Shown here: piece by piece, positions 6,218 through 13,865 of the stretch
How positions within the stretch are numbered: position 1 is the stretch's first letter
Layout: each line of letters starts with the position of its first letter
Source of the DNA: CAZGVW01 sp964529265
GTDB lineage: Bacteria; Planctomycetota; Phycisphaerae; Phycisphaerales; UBA1924
NCBI GenBank assembly: GCA_964529265.1
Contig: CAZGVW010000224.1
Coordinates: forward strand, 1-27,324
DNA: 27,324 nt
Reading direction: 5' to 3'
Notes under the pieces: generated by a model
Databases searched by the model: none
The model's input: the letters and a program-made list of their open reading frames with translations, nothing else
What the model was told of the DNA's origin: nothing
Made by a program: the position numbers and the translations under genes

Positions 6218-8238
6218 GTTCCCCCCTCCCCCGCCCTGCGGCTCCACTCGAACTCCAGCGGCTCGAGTTCGGTCATCAGTTTCTGGCGCTCATCACCCAG
6301 CGACGCCGCTTTGCGCGCATCGCGGTACACGTCCGGATCGATCAGCGCTGCGTCCAGCGTCCTGATCCGTCCTTCAATTTCCTCGATCCGCTGCTCCAGT
6401 TTCTCCGTGCTCATGCGCTCCAGCCCGTTGCGCGACGGGTTGCTCCGCTTGGCCGCGGCCTGGGCCTGCCGCTGCGATTCCGCGGCGGCGCGGGCCTTCT
6501 TGTCCCGCCCCTCCTGCTCCCGCTTCTGCCCGTCGATCGCCTGCTGCCGCTCCGCAGCGCGACCCTGCTCGCGACGCCGCCAGTCCGACCAGCCGCCGAT
6601 GAAGACCTCGGCCCGCCCGTGCCCATCGAGCACGACAAGGTGGTTGCACGCCGCGTCAATGAGCGCCCGGTCGTGCGAGATGAGGATGAGCGTGCCCTCG
6701 AAGCCGCCTTCCTTGGGATCGGTGGTGAGCGCCTCCTCCAGCCGCTCGGCGCTCGGAATATCGAGATGGTTCGTGGGTTCATCGAGAATGAGCAGGTTCT
6801 TGGCCGAAGCCAGCAGCGCCGCCAGCCGTGCCCGGCTCTTTTCGCCGCCCGAAAGATCCCCCAGCCGCTTCTCCTGCTCATCGCCGGAAAAGAGGAACGC
6901 GCCCGCCAGATCGCGCGCCTGCTGCTCCGTCAGTTCGCCGCCGGGATTCTCCTTGCGGATGACATCCTGCAGGAAGCGATACACCTGGCGATCGGGGTCC
7001 ATGCCCTCGTCCGTCTGCCGGTAGTGGCCGACGACCACGTTCGCGCCGATGCGCACGTCGCCCTCATCCAGCGGCAGTTCGCCCAGCAGGCAGCGCACCA
7101 GCGTCGTCTTGCCCGCGCCGTTCGGCCCGATGATCCCCCACCGCTCGCCGCGCCCGATCACGACATCAAACGGCCGGAACAGCGTCTTCTCCCCCACGTC
7201 CTCGCCCGAGCGGTGATCGACGTTGGTGTACGCCTTCGCAATCCCGCGCGCCGAGACCACCACGTCGCTCGAGCGCGGCGCCTTCGGCAGCGACAGGCGA
7301 AACGTCTCCAGTTCAACCGGCGCCTCCAGCGCCGCCTCCTTGGCCCGCTCCAGTTTGCTCAGCCGCCCCTGCGCCTCCTTCGCGCGCTGGCCGGCCTTGA
7401 AGCGCCGGATGTACTCCTCCTCGTGACGGAACTTCGTCTGCTGCTTCTCGAACGCCCGCCGCTGCGTCAGCCGCCGCTCCGCCCGGATCTTGCGAAACGC
7501 CCGGTAGTTTCCGGGGTAATCGATGATCCGCCCCTGCTCCACCTCCACGATGCGCGACACCACCCGATCGAGCATGTAGCGATCGTGCGTCACCATGAGC
7601 ACCGCGCCGCGATACTCGTTCACCAGGAACTCTTCGAGCCACATGCGCCCCTCGATGTCGAGGTGGTTCGTCGGCTCATCGAGCAGCAGCACGTCCGGCG
7701 ATTCGAGCAGCAGCCGCGCGAGCGCTAGCCGCCCCTTCTGCCCGCCCGAGAGATCCCGGCACCGGATCGCGAACTGCGCATCCGTGAACCCCAGGCCGTG
7801 CAGCGTCTCCTCGATCTTGTGATCGATCGCGTACCCGCCCGCGGCTTCCGCCGCCGCCTCCAGCCGCTCCTGCCGCCGCATCAGCCGGTCCAGCGCCTCG
7901 CCCTCCGCGCCGCTCATCTGCTCATACACCTCGTGCATCTCCTGATGCAGCCGGTGCAGTTCGGCGAAGGCGCCTTCCGCGGAGTCGCGCAGCGATTCCT
8001 CAGGGTCAATCGTCGGATCCTGCGTCAGATACCCCGCCCGGCACCCGCGCTGGATCGAGATATCCCCCGAATCCGCGCGGGCCAGCCCCGCGATCACCTT
8101 CATCAGGCTCGATTTGCCCGCCCCGTTGCGGCCGACGAGCCCGATCCGCTCCCCCGCCTCAATGGCGATGGTGGCGCCGTCGAGGATGACGTCGGCGCCG
8201 TAGTTGAGCCGGATGTTGACCGCGGAGACAAGGGGCAT
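6214..8238 (-). CDS. ABC-F family ATPase (Uup-like, ribosome-associated)
   Basis: 674 residues with two fused ABC ATPase domains and no membrane segments, the signature of ABC-F proteins, which act at the ribosome. Domain one has GRNGAGKSS (residues 36-44), LSGGQKGR and VLLLDEPTNHLD. The inter-domain linker (RAFRKIRAERRLTQRRAFEKQQ onward) is the charged P-site tRNA-interaction arm. Domain two has GPNGAGKTT, LSGGEKSR and LLILDEPTNHLD. A charged C-terminal coiled coil of about 110 residues follows, as in Uup. I start at ATG 8238; an in-frame ATG at 8250 lies inside a good -10 hexamer and is probably not used. Subfamily (Uup or a related group) is not certain. Confidence 0.92.
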   Translation of the reverse strand: MPLVSAVNIRLNYGADVILDGATIAIEAGERIGLVGRNGAGKSSLMKVIAGLARADSGDISIQRGCRAGYLTQDPTIDPEESLRDSAEGAFAELHRLHQEMHEVYEQMSGAEGEALDRLMRRQERLEAAAEAAGGYAIDHKIEETLHGLGFTDAQFAIRCRDLSGGQKGRLALARLLLESPDVLLLDEPTNHLDIEGRMWLEEFLVNEYRGAVLMVTHDRYMLDRVVSRIVEVEQGRIIDYPGNYRAFRKIRAERRLTQRRAFEKQQTKFRHEEEYIRRFKAGQRAKEAQGRLSKLERAKEAALEAPVELETFRLSLPKAPRSSDVVVSARGIAKAYTNVDHRSGEDVGEKTLFRPFDVVIGRGERWGIIGPNGAGKTTLVRCLLGELPLDEGDVRIGANVVVGHYRQTDEGMDPDRQVYRFLQDVIRKENPGGELTEQQARDLAGAFLFSGDEQEKRLGDLSGGEKSRARLAALLASAKNLLILDEPTNHLDIPSAERLEEALTTDPKEGGFEGTLILISHDRALIDAACNHLVVLDGHGRAEVFIGGWSDWRRREQGRAAERQQAIDGQKREQEGRDKKARAAAESQRQAQAAAKRSNPSRNGLERMSTEKLEQRIEEIEGRIRTLDAALIDPDVYRDARKAASLGDERQKLMTELEPLEFEWSRRAGEGGT

Positions 8239-8245
8239 GGCCCGG

Positions 8246-8274
8246 ATCATATGACCCCGCGGCGGGTTGTCGCG
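8246..8274 (-). promoter_or_regulatory. Candidate promoter for a leaderless ABC-F transcript
   Basis: On the minus strand GCGACA (-35-like, four of six to TTGACA) is followed after 16 bases by TATGAT (8251-8246). ATG 8238 then comes 7 bases later, exactly where transcription would start. No ribosome-binding site is present. Confidence 0.4.
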
Positions 8275-8291
8275 GCCGCCGCGCGATTCCC

Positions 8292-8297
8292 TATGCT
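8292..8297 (+). promoter_or_regulatory. Candidate -10 element (TATGCT)
   Basis: CTATGCT lies about 40 bases before ATG 8339, leaving room for a leader that includes GGGAG at 8326-8330. TTGTCG lies 19 bases upstream as a possible -35, slightly too far for a strong promoter. Confidence 0.35.
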
Positions 8298-8338
8298 GCA
8301 CCCGGCGCACCCGCCCCTGCGCCGCGGGAGACGGAACC

Positions 8339-8857
8339 ATGCCGGTCGGATCCATCGTGATCATCGCCTATGCGCTCGCCATGATCCTCTGCGGGGTCAC
8401 GGCGTTCCTCCTCGCCCCGGAAGGCGCGAAGGCCATCACCGCCCTCATCATCCCCGGCGTGTGCGCCCTCGTCATGCTGGGTCTCGCGCTGGTGGAGGCC
8501 CGCGCGGCGCGATCCGGCGTCGGCCTTGCCCGCCGCGCCCACCTCGCCGCGGTCATCCTCACCCTCGTCTTCGGCGGCGCCTTCTCATGGCGCGCGGCGA
8601 AAACGAACCTCGCCTCGATGAAGCATCAGCAGGCCGCAACCGAGTTTGCGCGCATGGTCGAATCCGGCGCCGCGCAAAACACGCCCGAAGAGCGAAGGCA
8701 GTATTTCGCCGCCCAGGGCGCAGCCGACCACGACAAGACCTACCTCGCCAACACGCTCTGGGTGCTCACCGCGATCAGCGCCGCGGCTTTCATCGCGCTC
8801 CTGACCACCCGTCCGCGCGGACCGGAGGCAGGCCCCGCAGCCGCCCCGCCTCAGTAG
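8339..8857 (+). CDS. Small four-helix membrane protein, weakly TMEM14-like
   Basis: 172 residues with hydrophobic segments at about 6-25, 31-53, 66-84 and 136-156. A charged loop of ~50 residues (helical, KHQQAATEFARMVESG) lies between the third and fourth. The first three helices have the small-residue pattern of TMEM14-type proteins, but this resemblance is weak and I would treat it as unknown. ATG 8339 is chosen for the GGGAG at 8326-8330, eight bases upstream. The stop overlaps that of the convergent membrane-protein gene by 7 bases. Function unknown. Confidence 0.65.
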   Translation: MPVGSIVIIAYALAMILCGVTAFLLAPEGAKAITALIIPGVCALVMLGLALVEARAARSGVGLARRAHLAAVILTLVFGGAFSWRAAKTNLASMKHQQAATEFARMVESGAAQNTPEERRQYFAAQGAADHDKTYLANTLWVLTAISAAAFIALLTTRPRGPEAGPAAAPPQ

Positions 8858-9399
8858 AACGCCGCGGGCTCCGCCGCGCTGCTCAGCAGACCCATCGCCA
8901 GCGCAAACGGGCCGTTCAGCGCGCCGATCCACAGCTTGAGCGCGGTCTTGCGAGGAATATCGAACCGCGCCGCCCGCGCCACGAACATCCACCCCATGCC
9001 CACGTCCGCCACAAGCAGCGCGATCGCATGAATGAGCAGCAGCGCGCTCGCGGAAACGTCAAGCGCCCGCGCTCCCAGGTTGAACCCCGCCCCCGCGGCA
9101 AAAACGCCGGCCGCGATGAGCAGCGGCAGCAGCGCCGCATCCAGCCACAGGTTCGCCGGCTCCCCGCGCCGCCCCCTCCCCGCCAGCACGAAGGCGAAGA
9201 CCAGCCACGCCACGCCCGCCGCGATCGCCACCGCCCCCGCCGCGGCGACGCCGGCATCAGCCCGCGGCGCCCGGGTGAAACTCAGCACCCACCCCGCCGC
9301 GGCAATCGCGCCCGCCGCGATGCACAGCGCGCGCACTGCGGGCGAGAGCGGCTTCGGGTGCTTGTCTGAGGGTGTGTCGTATCCGGTGGGCCGGGGCAT
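8851..9399 (-). CDS. Hypothetical integral membrane protein (about five helices)
   Basis: 182 residues: a short polar N terminus, then hydrophobic segments at roughly 23-41, 50-73, 85-107, 115-141 and 156-173. It ends in SSAAEPAAFY. I recognise no family. No signal peptide or catalytic motif is visible. Convergent overlap with the preceding small membrane-protein gene (7 bases) suggests neither 3' end has room for its own terminator. It is divergent from the DUF433 cassette. Function unknown. Confidence 0.62.
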   Translation of the reverse strand: MPRPTGYDTPSDKHPKPLSPAVRALCIAAGAIAAAGWVLSFTRAPRADAGVAAAGAVAIAAGVAWLVFAFVLAGRGRRGEPANLWLDAALLPLLIAAGVFAAGAGFNLGARALDVSASALLLIHAIALLVADVGMGWMFVARAARFDIPRKTALKLWIGALNGPFALAMGLLSSAAEPAAFY

Positions 9400-9463
9400 G
9401 GTCGATGGCGGCCATTATGGCGGCGCAGAGGATCGACAGGCAATCGGGACCGCCGACCATACC

Positions 9464-9469
9464 TACAAT
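9464..9469 (+). promoter_or_regulatory. Candidate -10 element for a leaderless antitoxin transcript
   Basis: CTACAAT ends 6 bases before ATG 9476 with no ribosome-binding site between. TACAAT is close to the TATAAT consensus. Transcription would start at the ATG itself. Confidence 0.4.
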
Positions 9470-9475
9470 ACCGGG

Positions 9476-9709
9476 ATGAAGGCCTTTCCTCGCATCACGG
9501 TTGATCCGGGAGTCATGGGAGGCAAGCCGTGCATCCGCGGCATGCGCGTGACGGTGGGAATGCTGATCGGACTCCTCGCCGCGGGGCGCTCGTTCGCCGA
9601 GATCCTGGAGACCTATTCCTACCTCGAGGAGGAGGACCTTCGTGAGGCGCTCCAGTACGCCGCATGGCGCCTTGAGGAAGCCGAGGCGCCGCTCGGCAAG
9701 GCATCGTGA
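9476..9709 (+). CDS. DUF433 antitoxin-like protein
   Basis: 77 residues with the DUF433 core: RITVDPGVMGGKPCIRGMRVTV, then a helical region (LIGLLAAGRSFAEILETYSYL) and EEDLREALQYAAWR. DUF433 proteins contain a winged-helix-like fold and are commonly paired with PIN-like DUF5615 proteins as predicted toxin-antitoxin systems. The cognate gene follows with a GTGA overlap, so the pair is translationally coupled. The family membership is clear; the antitoxin role is inferred from the pairing. The ATG is preceded only by a -10-like hexamer, so expression may be leaderless. Confidence 0.85.
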   Translation: MKAFPRITVDPGVMGGKPCIRGMRVTVGMLIGLLAAGRSFAEILETYSYLEEEDLREALQYAAWRLEEAEAPLGKAS

Positions 9710-10089
9710 AGGTCGTGCTGGATATGAATCTGCCTCCGCTTCTCGCGGAGTCCCTTACAGGACGAGGCATTTCCACTGAGCATTGGTCGTTCGTCGGGCG
9801 GGCGCAGGCAAGCGACCGTGAGGTTCTCGAGTGGGCCCGGCGGAACGATCGAGTGGTCATTACACACGATCTCGATTTCGGCGCCATTCTGGCGGCGACC
9901 GGCGGGGACGGTCCCAGCGTCATTCAAGTCCGAGTCGGTGATGTCATCGCCTCTTCCCTTGCTGACGAGATCGCAAGCGCGCTCACTCGCTTCCGCAAGG
10001 AGTTGGAACGGGGCGCTTTGATCGTTCTGGAGCCAGGAAGGGCTCGGGCGAGAATCCTGCCCCTTCCTCCGCCGCGGCAGGCGGAGTAG
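9706..10089 (+). CDS. DUF5615 PIN-like (Mut7-C fold) predicted toxin RNase
   Basis: 127 residues from GTG 9706, overlapping the antitoxin TGA. It carries the PIN-like acidic positions of the family: LDMNLPP with Asp6 and Asn8 at the N terminus, then VVITHDLDFGAIL with Asp55 and Asp57. PSVIQVRVGDV is the next conserved strand. The expected activity is metal-dependent RNA cleavage restrained by the DUF433 partner. This rests on family knowledge, not on anything in the sequence that proves toxicity. Its TAG directly abuts the CTA of the convergent mqnE, forming TAGCTA. The C terminus (LPLPPPRQAE) is probably loose. Confidence 0.83.
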   Translation: MKVVLDMNLPPLLAESLTGRGISTEHWSFVGRAQASDREVLEWARRNDRVVITHDLDFGAILAATGGDGPSVIQVRVGDVIASSLADEIASALTRFRKELERGALIVLEPGRARARILPLPPPRQAE

Positions 10090-11409
10090 CTACGCCATCA
10101 CCCGCCACTTCGCCCCCTCCCGCTCCACACTTCGATACAGCGTGTCGCGCTCCACCGGCTCGAGCCCCGCCTCGCGGATCGCCCGCTCCAGGTCCCACAC
10201 CGAAACCTCCTGGTGTGTGCCCGCGCCCCCTACTTTCGTGATGTCGTACCACACCACCGTGCCGTCGATGTCGTCCGCGCCGCTCTGAAGCATCACCTGC
10301 GCCATCGCCAGCGTCTGCATGATCCAGAACGCCTTCACGTGCGGGAAATTGTCGAGCATCAGCCGCGAAATCGCCAGGGTCCGCAGGTTTTCGAGCCCCG
10401 TCGGCCCCGGCAGCCGCTCCAGCGCCGATTCGTCCGGCAGGAAGGGCAGCGGGATGATCGTCTGGAAATACCCGCCACGATCCGCCATCTCCGGCCGCGG
10501 CAGCGCCGCGCCCGGCCGCGTCAGCGTCACCGCGCCATCCGCGCCCGCCGCATACCCGAGCCGCAGCAGCGCCTCATCCTGCGCCCGCCGCAGCATGTCC
10601 ATGTGGTGCAGCCGCTCCTCGCGGCTCTCGATGTGCCCGTACAGGATCGTCGCGTTCGTGTTCAGCCCCAGTTCGTGCGCGCTTCGGTGCACATCCAGCC
10701 ACACGTCCGACCGGATCTTGCCCTTGAACGCCTCGTCGTGCACGCGGTCGTCGAACACCTCCGCCCCGCCGCCCGGCAGCGAGCCCAGCCCCGCCTCCTT
10801 CAGCCGCTCCAGCACCCAGCGGATTCCCGCGCGCCGATCGTCATTCCGGAATACCTTCGCGATCCGCGCCAGGTGCACGATCTCGACCGCCGTGAACGCC
10901 TTGATGTGCAGCGCCGGCGTCGTCTCGCGGATCGCCGCGAGCATGCTCGTGTAGTACTCGAACGGCAGATAGGGATGCAGCCCGCCGACGATGTGGATCT
11001 CCGTCGCGCCCGCATCTCGCGCCTTCACCGCCTCCGCGCGGATGTCCTCCAGCGAATGCTCATACGCGCCCTCCTCGCCCTTCTTCCGGTAGAACGCGCA
11101 GAACGAGCATGAGAGCGCGCACACGTTCGAGTAGTTCAGGTGCCGGTTGACGTTGTAGTAGGCGATGTCCCCGTGCAGCCGCCGCCGCACCTCGTCCGCC
11201 AGAGCGCAGATCGACCAGATGTCCGGCGATTCGAAGAGCGCCAGCCCGTCCTCAACGGACAGCCTCTCGCCCGCCAGCGCCCGGTCGCGCATCCCCGCGA
11301 TCTCCCCCCGCGTCGGGACGAGAATCTCCCGCGCCAAGCCGCGAGTCCTCGGATGTCCGGTGGTCAGTAAGCCCATTGCAGTTTTCAGAAGCTTTTGAAA
11401 CCACCCCAT
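10090..11409 (-). CDS. mqnE: Aminofutalosine synthase MqnE (radical SAM)
   Basis: Joins 3-[(1-carboxyvinyl)oxy]benzoate to S-adenosylmethionine to make aminofutalosine, the early radical step of the futalosine menaquinone pathway. The radical-SAM cluster motif is Cys97-ALS-Cys101-SF-Cys104, directly after YYNVNRHLNYSNV, the typical MqnE context. IHIVGGLHPYLPFEYY and TAVEIVHLARI follow the family order. From ATG 11409 the protein has 439 residues, longer than usual. It has an N-terminal extension of ~30 residues and an insert of about 30 residues (near 280-309) before GGYFQTIIPLPF. ATG 11376 is an alternative start, since TAGGAT overlapping 11409 could be its -10. Adjacent genes are not menaquinone genes. 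Confidence 0.88.
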   Translation of the reverse strand: MGWFQKLLKTAMGLLTTGHPRTRGLAREILVPTRGEIAGMRDRALAGERLSVEDGLALFESPDIWSICALADEVRRRLHGDIAYYNVNRHLNYSNVCALSCSFCAFYRKKGEEGAYEHSLEDIRAEAVKARDAGATEIHIVGGLHPYLPFEYYTSMLAAIRETTPALHIKAFTAVEIVHLARIAKVFRNDDRRAGIRWVLERLKEAGLGSLPGGGAEVFDDRVHDEAFKGKIRSDVWLDVHRSAHELGLNTNATILYGHIESREERLHHMDMLRRAQDEALLRLGYAAGADGAVTLTRPGAALPRPEMADRGGYFQTIIPLPFLPDESALERLPGPTGLENLRTLAISRLMLDNFPHVKAFWIMQTLAMAQVMLQSGADDIDGTVVWYDITKVGGAGTHQEVSVWDLERAIREAGLEPVERDTLYRSVEREGAKWRVMA

Positions 11410-11443
11410 CCTAGCCGGTCCCCGGCGGTTCCGGAAGCCGGGG
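11408..11443 (-). promoter_or_regulatory. Hairpin and -10-like hexamer at the mqnE start
   Basis: CCCCGGC (11420-11426) pairs with GCCGGGG (11437-11443) across a 10-base loop, just upstream of ATG 11409. CTAGGAT on the minus strand (11413-11408) overlaps that ATG. If TAGGAT is the -10, transcription starts near 11401 and translation at ATG 11376. If not, the hairpin lies in the mqnE leader. The two readings exclude each other. Confidence 0.25.
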
Positions 11444-11536
11444 CGAGGCCGCCGTCCTACCCCCGAGTTTCCCCGCCCCTCCAGCCGCCTGGGCGGGCCG
11501 GACGGGGGATGCCGGGATGGCCTGGCACATCTGCGC

Positions 11537-11556
11537 AATCGGGGTCAGCCCCGATT
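11537..11556. repeat. Perfect 8-bp inverted repeat in the mqnE/coiled-coil divergent spacer
   Basis: AATCGGGG and CCCCGATT flank a TCAG tetraloop. No T-run follows on either strand, so it is not a standard terminator. It lies about 100 bases before ATG 11658 and 128 from the mqnE start. An operator or an attenuating structure in the leader are both possible. The rest of the 248-base spacer shows nothing further that I recognise. Confidence 0.4.
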
Positions 11557-11657
11557 CAGAGTCTCCCCTGCCCTGCCGATAGGCGCTCTGGAGGAGTTAT
11601 CGCGCCGGTCCGCCGCGGCCGGAGGCGTCGTTGTGCCTCCACGGGAACCCAAGCGCC

Positions 11658-13757
11658 ATGTCGCACGATCCGCACGTCGAGCAGTCCCAGCGCAAGCCGG
11701 CCGCCGCGGCCGGCGGCGACCGATCCGCGGCGGGCGAGCAGTCGCTCGACCTCATCGCCGGCATCGAAGCGCAACTCACCTCGCTCAAGGCGGCCAGGTC
11801 CGAGCAGTCAAGGGCTGAGGCGGCGATCCTGGAGCGCGAGAGGCGCCTCGCCGAGCGCGAGGAGCAGGCGAAGGCCGGCCAGGCGGAGATCGAGCGCCGC
11901 GCCGCGGAACTCGCCGAGCGCCAGGAAGCGCTGCAGAGCGAAACCGGCGCGCTGGAGGCCCGAGCGGCCGAACTCGACAAGGTGCGCAAGGATCTCGAAG
12001 CGGCCCGAGCGGGCGTGGAAGAGACCCGCGCCAAGGCCGAGCGCGAGACGCAGCAGCGCACGAAGGAGATCGAGGAAGCCCGCGCCGCCGCGGAGCGCGA
12101 ACTGCGCCAGAAGGAAGCCGAACTGGAGGAGGCCACGCGTTCGCTCGACGCCGCCATCAAGCACGCCTCCGACCGCGCCGGATCGCTCGCGGAAGAGCGC
12201 GAATCGTTTGAACTCGAGCGCTCCAAGTGGCAGGCCAAGGCCTCCGAGCGCGAGAAGGCGCTGGCGCAGATGCGCGCCGAACTCGAGGCCGCGCAGAAGA
12301 CCGTCACCGGCCAGAAGGGCGACGCTTCCGCGCGCGAAAAAGAACTCTCCGCCCGCGCCCGCAAACTGGAGGAGGAGGCGGCGGAACTCCGCACGAGCAT
12401 GGATCGCTTGGAGGCGGAGCGCGCTCAGCTGAAATCCGCCGCGAAATCAGCCGGCGAAGCCTCGCGCGCACTCGAAGAAGCGCAGAGCGAGCGGAACGCG
12501 CTCGCGAACAAACTCGCCGAGCAGGAGCGCGAAGTCGAGAGCCTGCGCAAGCAGATCGCCGCGGTGGGCGAAGGCGCCGATGCGCGCCTGAAGGCCCTCG
12601 CCGACGACCTGAAAGCGCGCTCCCAGGCGCTGGCCGACGCCGAGAAGAAGATCGCAGCCCTCGGCGAGCGCGCCGCCGCGGCCGAGCGCGATGGCGGGTC
12701 CGACTCGAAGCGCCTCAGCCAGGAGATCGAGAAGCGCGATCGCGCCATCGAAGCCCTCACGCAGCGCCTCCGCAAGGCGCAGGCGGAGAACGAGCAACTC
12801 CTCGAAGCCGCGACCAACCCCGCCCCCGACGGCGCGGGCGGCGCCGCCATCGGCTTCCGCAACGCGGCCCAGATGGAGCGCCGCCGCCGCCGCCTCCTGC
12901 GCTACAAGGAACTGCTTCAGCAGCAATCCAAGAAGATCCTCCAGGCGCGGCAGGCCATCACGAAACGCCAGGAGGAGTACGAGCGCCTCCTGCAGAAGCG
13001 CTCCGAACTCTCGGACGCCAAACTGGCCCTGGAGCGCCTGAGCGCCCGCGTGAACCGCGGCGCCGCGCGCAACAAGGCCTCGATCGCCGTGCTCAGCCTC
13101 ACCCTCGCGCTCGCGATCGTCGCCGGGCTCTCTTGGACCATCTCCGAGCGCGTCTTCCCCGCCACCTATCTCGTCAGCGCCACGCTCCAGGCCCAGCCCG
13201 AGGGTCAGGACCTCACTCCAGAGCAGTTCGATGCCTGGCGCAACACCATGGCCCAGATGGTCGGCGATCCGCGACTCTCCGAAGTCGCCGCGGACCGCTT
13301 CAAACGCCGCGGCATCGCCGAACTCTCCTCCCCCGCCGACGTCACCGACCGCATGTCGCACGAACTCGATGTCTCGCCCTCGGGGCTCAACGAAGTCGTC
13401 GTCACGCTCCGAGGCGTGGGCGCCGACAGGACGAGACGAATCCTCGACACTTACCTGGCCGCAATGATCAGCGCCGCCAACGAATCGCGCGACCTCCGCC
13501 TCGACCGCGCCATGACCGCCCTCGCCGCGCCCCCGAAGGCCGACGACGATCCCGTCGAGCAGCCGCACCTCATGTACGCAGCCATGGGCTTCGGCGGCGC
13601 CAGCGGCTTCGTGATGCTCTTCGGACTCATCACGTGGGCACGCCTCTCCCACGCGAAGCGCCGCTTCGAAGCCGAGGAACCGGCGCTTGATGCGCTCGAT
13701 GAATCCCATTGGCCCCCCACGGGCCCCGGCGCACGCGTCGAGAATCCGTGGGCGTGA
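11658..13757 (+). CDS. Long coiled-coil protein with C-terminal Wzz-like two-helix membrane module
   Basis: 699 residues. After a polar start, about residues 30-385 are heptad-rich coiled coil packed with Glu, Arg, Ala and Lys (SMC/myosin-like composition). A Gly/Pro linker (PAPDGAGGAAIGFRN) and a second helix pair with RRRRRLLRYKELL follow. Transmembrane helix one is at ~475-497, then comes an outside domain of ~140 residues beginning FPATYLVSATLQAQP, and helix two at ~636-662 is followed by a short cytoplasmic tail. Two helices around a strand-forming domain starting near Y/TYLVSATL resemble the Wzz/chain-length-determinant layout, but with a huge cytoplasmic coiled coil in place of a kinase. 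No signal peptide. Function unknown; an envelope-scaffold or polysaccharide-export role is a guess. Confidence 0.8.
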   Translation: MSHDPHVEQSQRKPAAAAGGDRSAAGEQSLDLIAGIEAQLTSLKAARSEQSRAEAAILERERRLAEREEQAKAGQAEIERRAAELAERQEALQSETGALEARAAELDKVRKDLEAARAGVEETRAKAERETQQRTKEIEEARAAAERELRQKEAELEEATRSLDAAIKHASDRAGSLAEERESFELERSKWQAKASEREKALAQMRAELEAAQKTVTGQKGDASAREKELSARARKLEEEAAELRTSMDRLEAERAQLKSAAKSAGEASRALEEAQSERNALANKLAEQEREVESLRKQIAAVGEGADARLKALADDLKARSQALADAEKKIAALGERAAAAERDGGSDSKRLSQEIEKRDRAIEALTQRLRKAQAENEQLLEAATNPAPDGAGGAAIGFRNAAQMERRRRRLLRYKELLQQQSKKILQARQAITKRQEEYERLLQKRSELSDAKLALERLSARVNRGAARNKASIAVLSLTLALAIVAGLSWTISERVFPATYLVSATLQAQPEGQDLTPEQFDAWRNTMAQMVGDPRLSEVAADRFKRRGIAELSSPADVTDRMSHELDVSPSGLNEVVVTLRGVGADRTRRILDTYLAAMISAANESRDLRLDRAMTALAAPPKADDDPVEQPHLMYAAMGFGGASGFVMLFGLITWARLSHAKRRFEAEEPALDALDESHWPPTGPGARVENPWA

Positions 13758-13800
13758 CCGGCAAGCGCAAGGCCGGCGCGGGCACAGGGAACACTGCTCA

Positions 13801-13834
13801 AAAAGAAAAAACCCCGGCGAGCGATCGCCGGGGT
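13801..13834 (-). terminator. Intrinsic terminator of the sigma/anti-sigma operon
   Basis: ACCCCGGCGA and TCGCCGGGGT form a 10-bp stem with a GCGA-type loop. On the minus strand it is followed by TTTTTTCTTTTT. It lies about 30 bases after the anti-sigma stop and is the only clear Rho-independent terminator in the window. The plus-strand coiled-coil gene ends into the same spacer. Confidence 0.88.
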
Positions 13835-13865
13835 GTTGAGTCAGGATCGATCCGTCCCCGCGCGC

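Noticed and set aside
6193..9369. Plus-strand open frames of 511 and 523 codons over the ABC-F gene and the following membrane genes
   Set aside because: Low-complexity Arg/Pro/Leu-rich translations antisense to clear ABC-F motifs; no family features.
12227..13690. Plus-strand alternate-frame ORF and minus-strand 420-codon ORF in the coiled-coil gene
   Set aside because: Artefacts of biased codon use in a repetitive Glu/Arg/Ala-rich gene. The chosen frame alone gives coherent heptads and two membrane helices.
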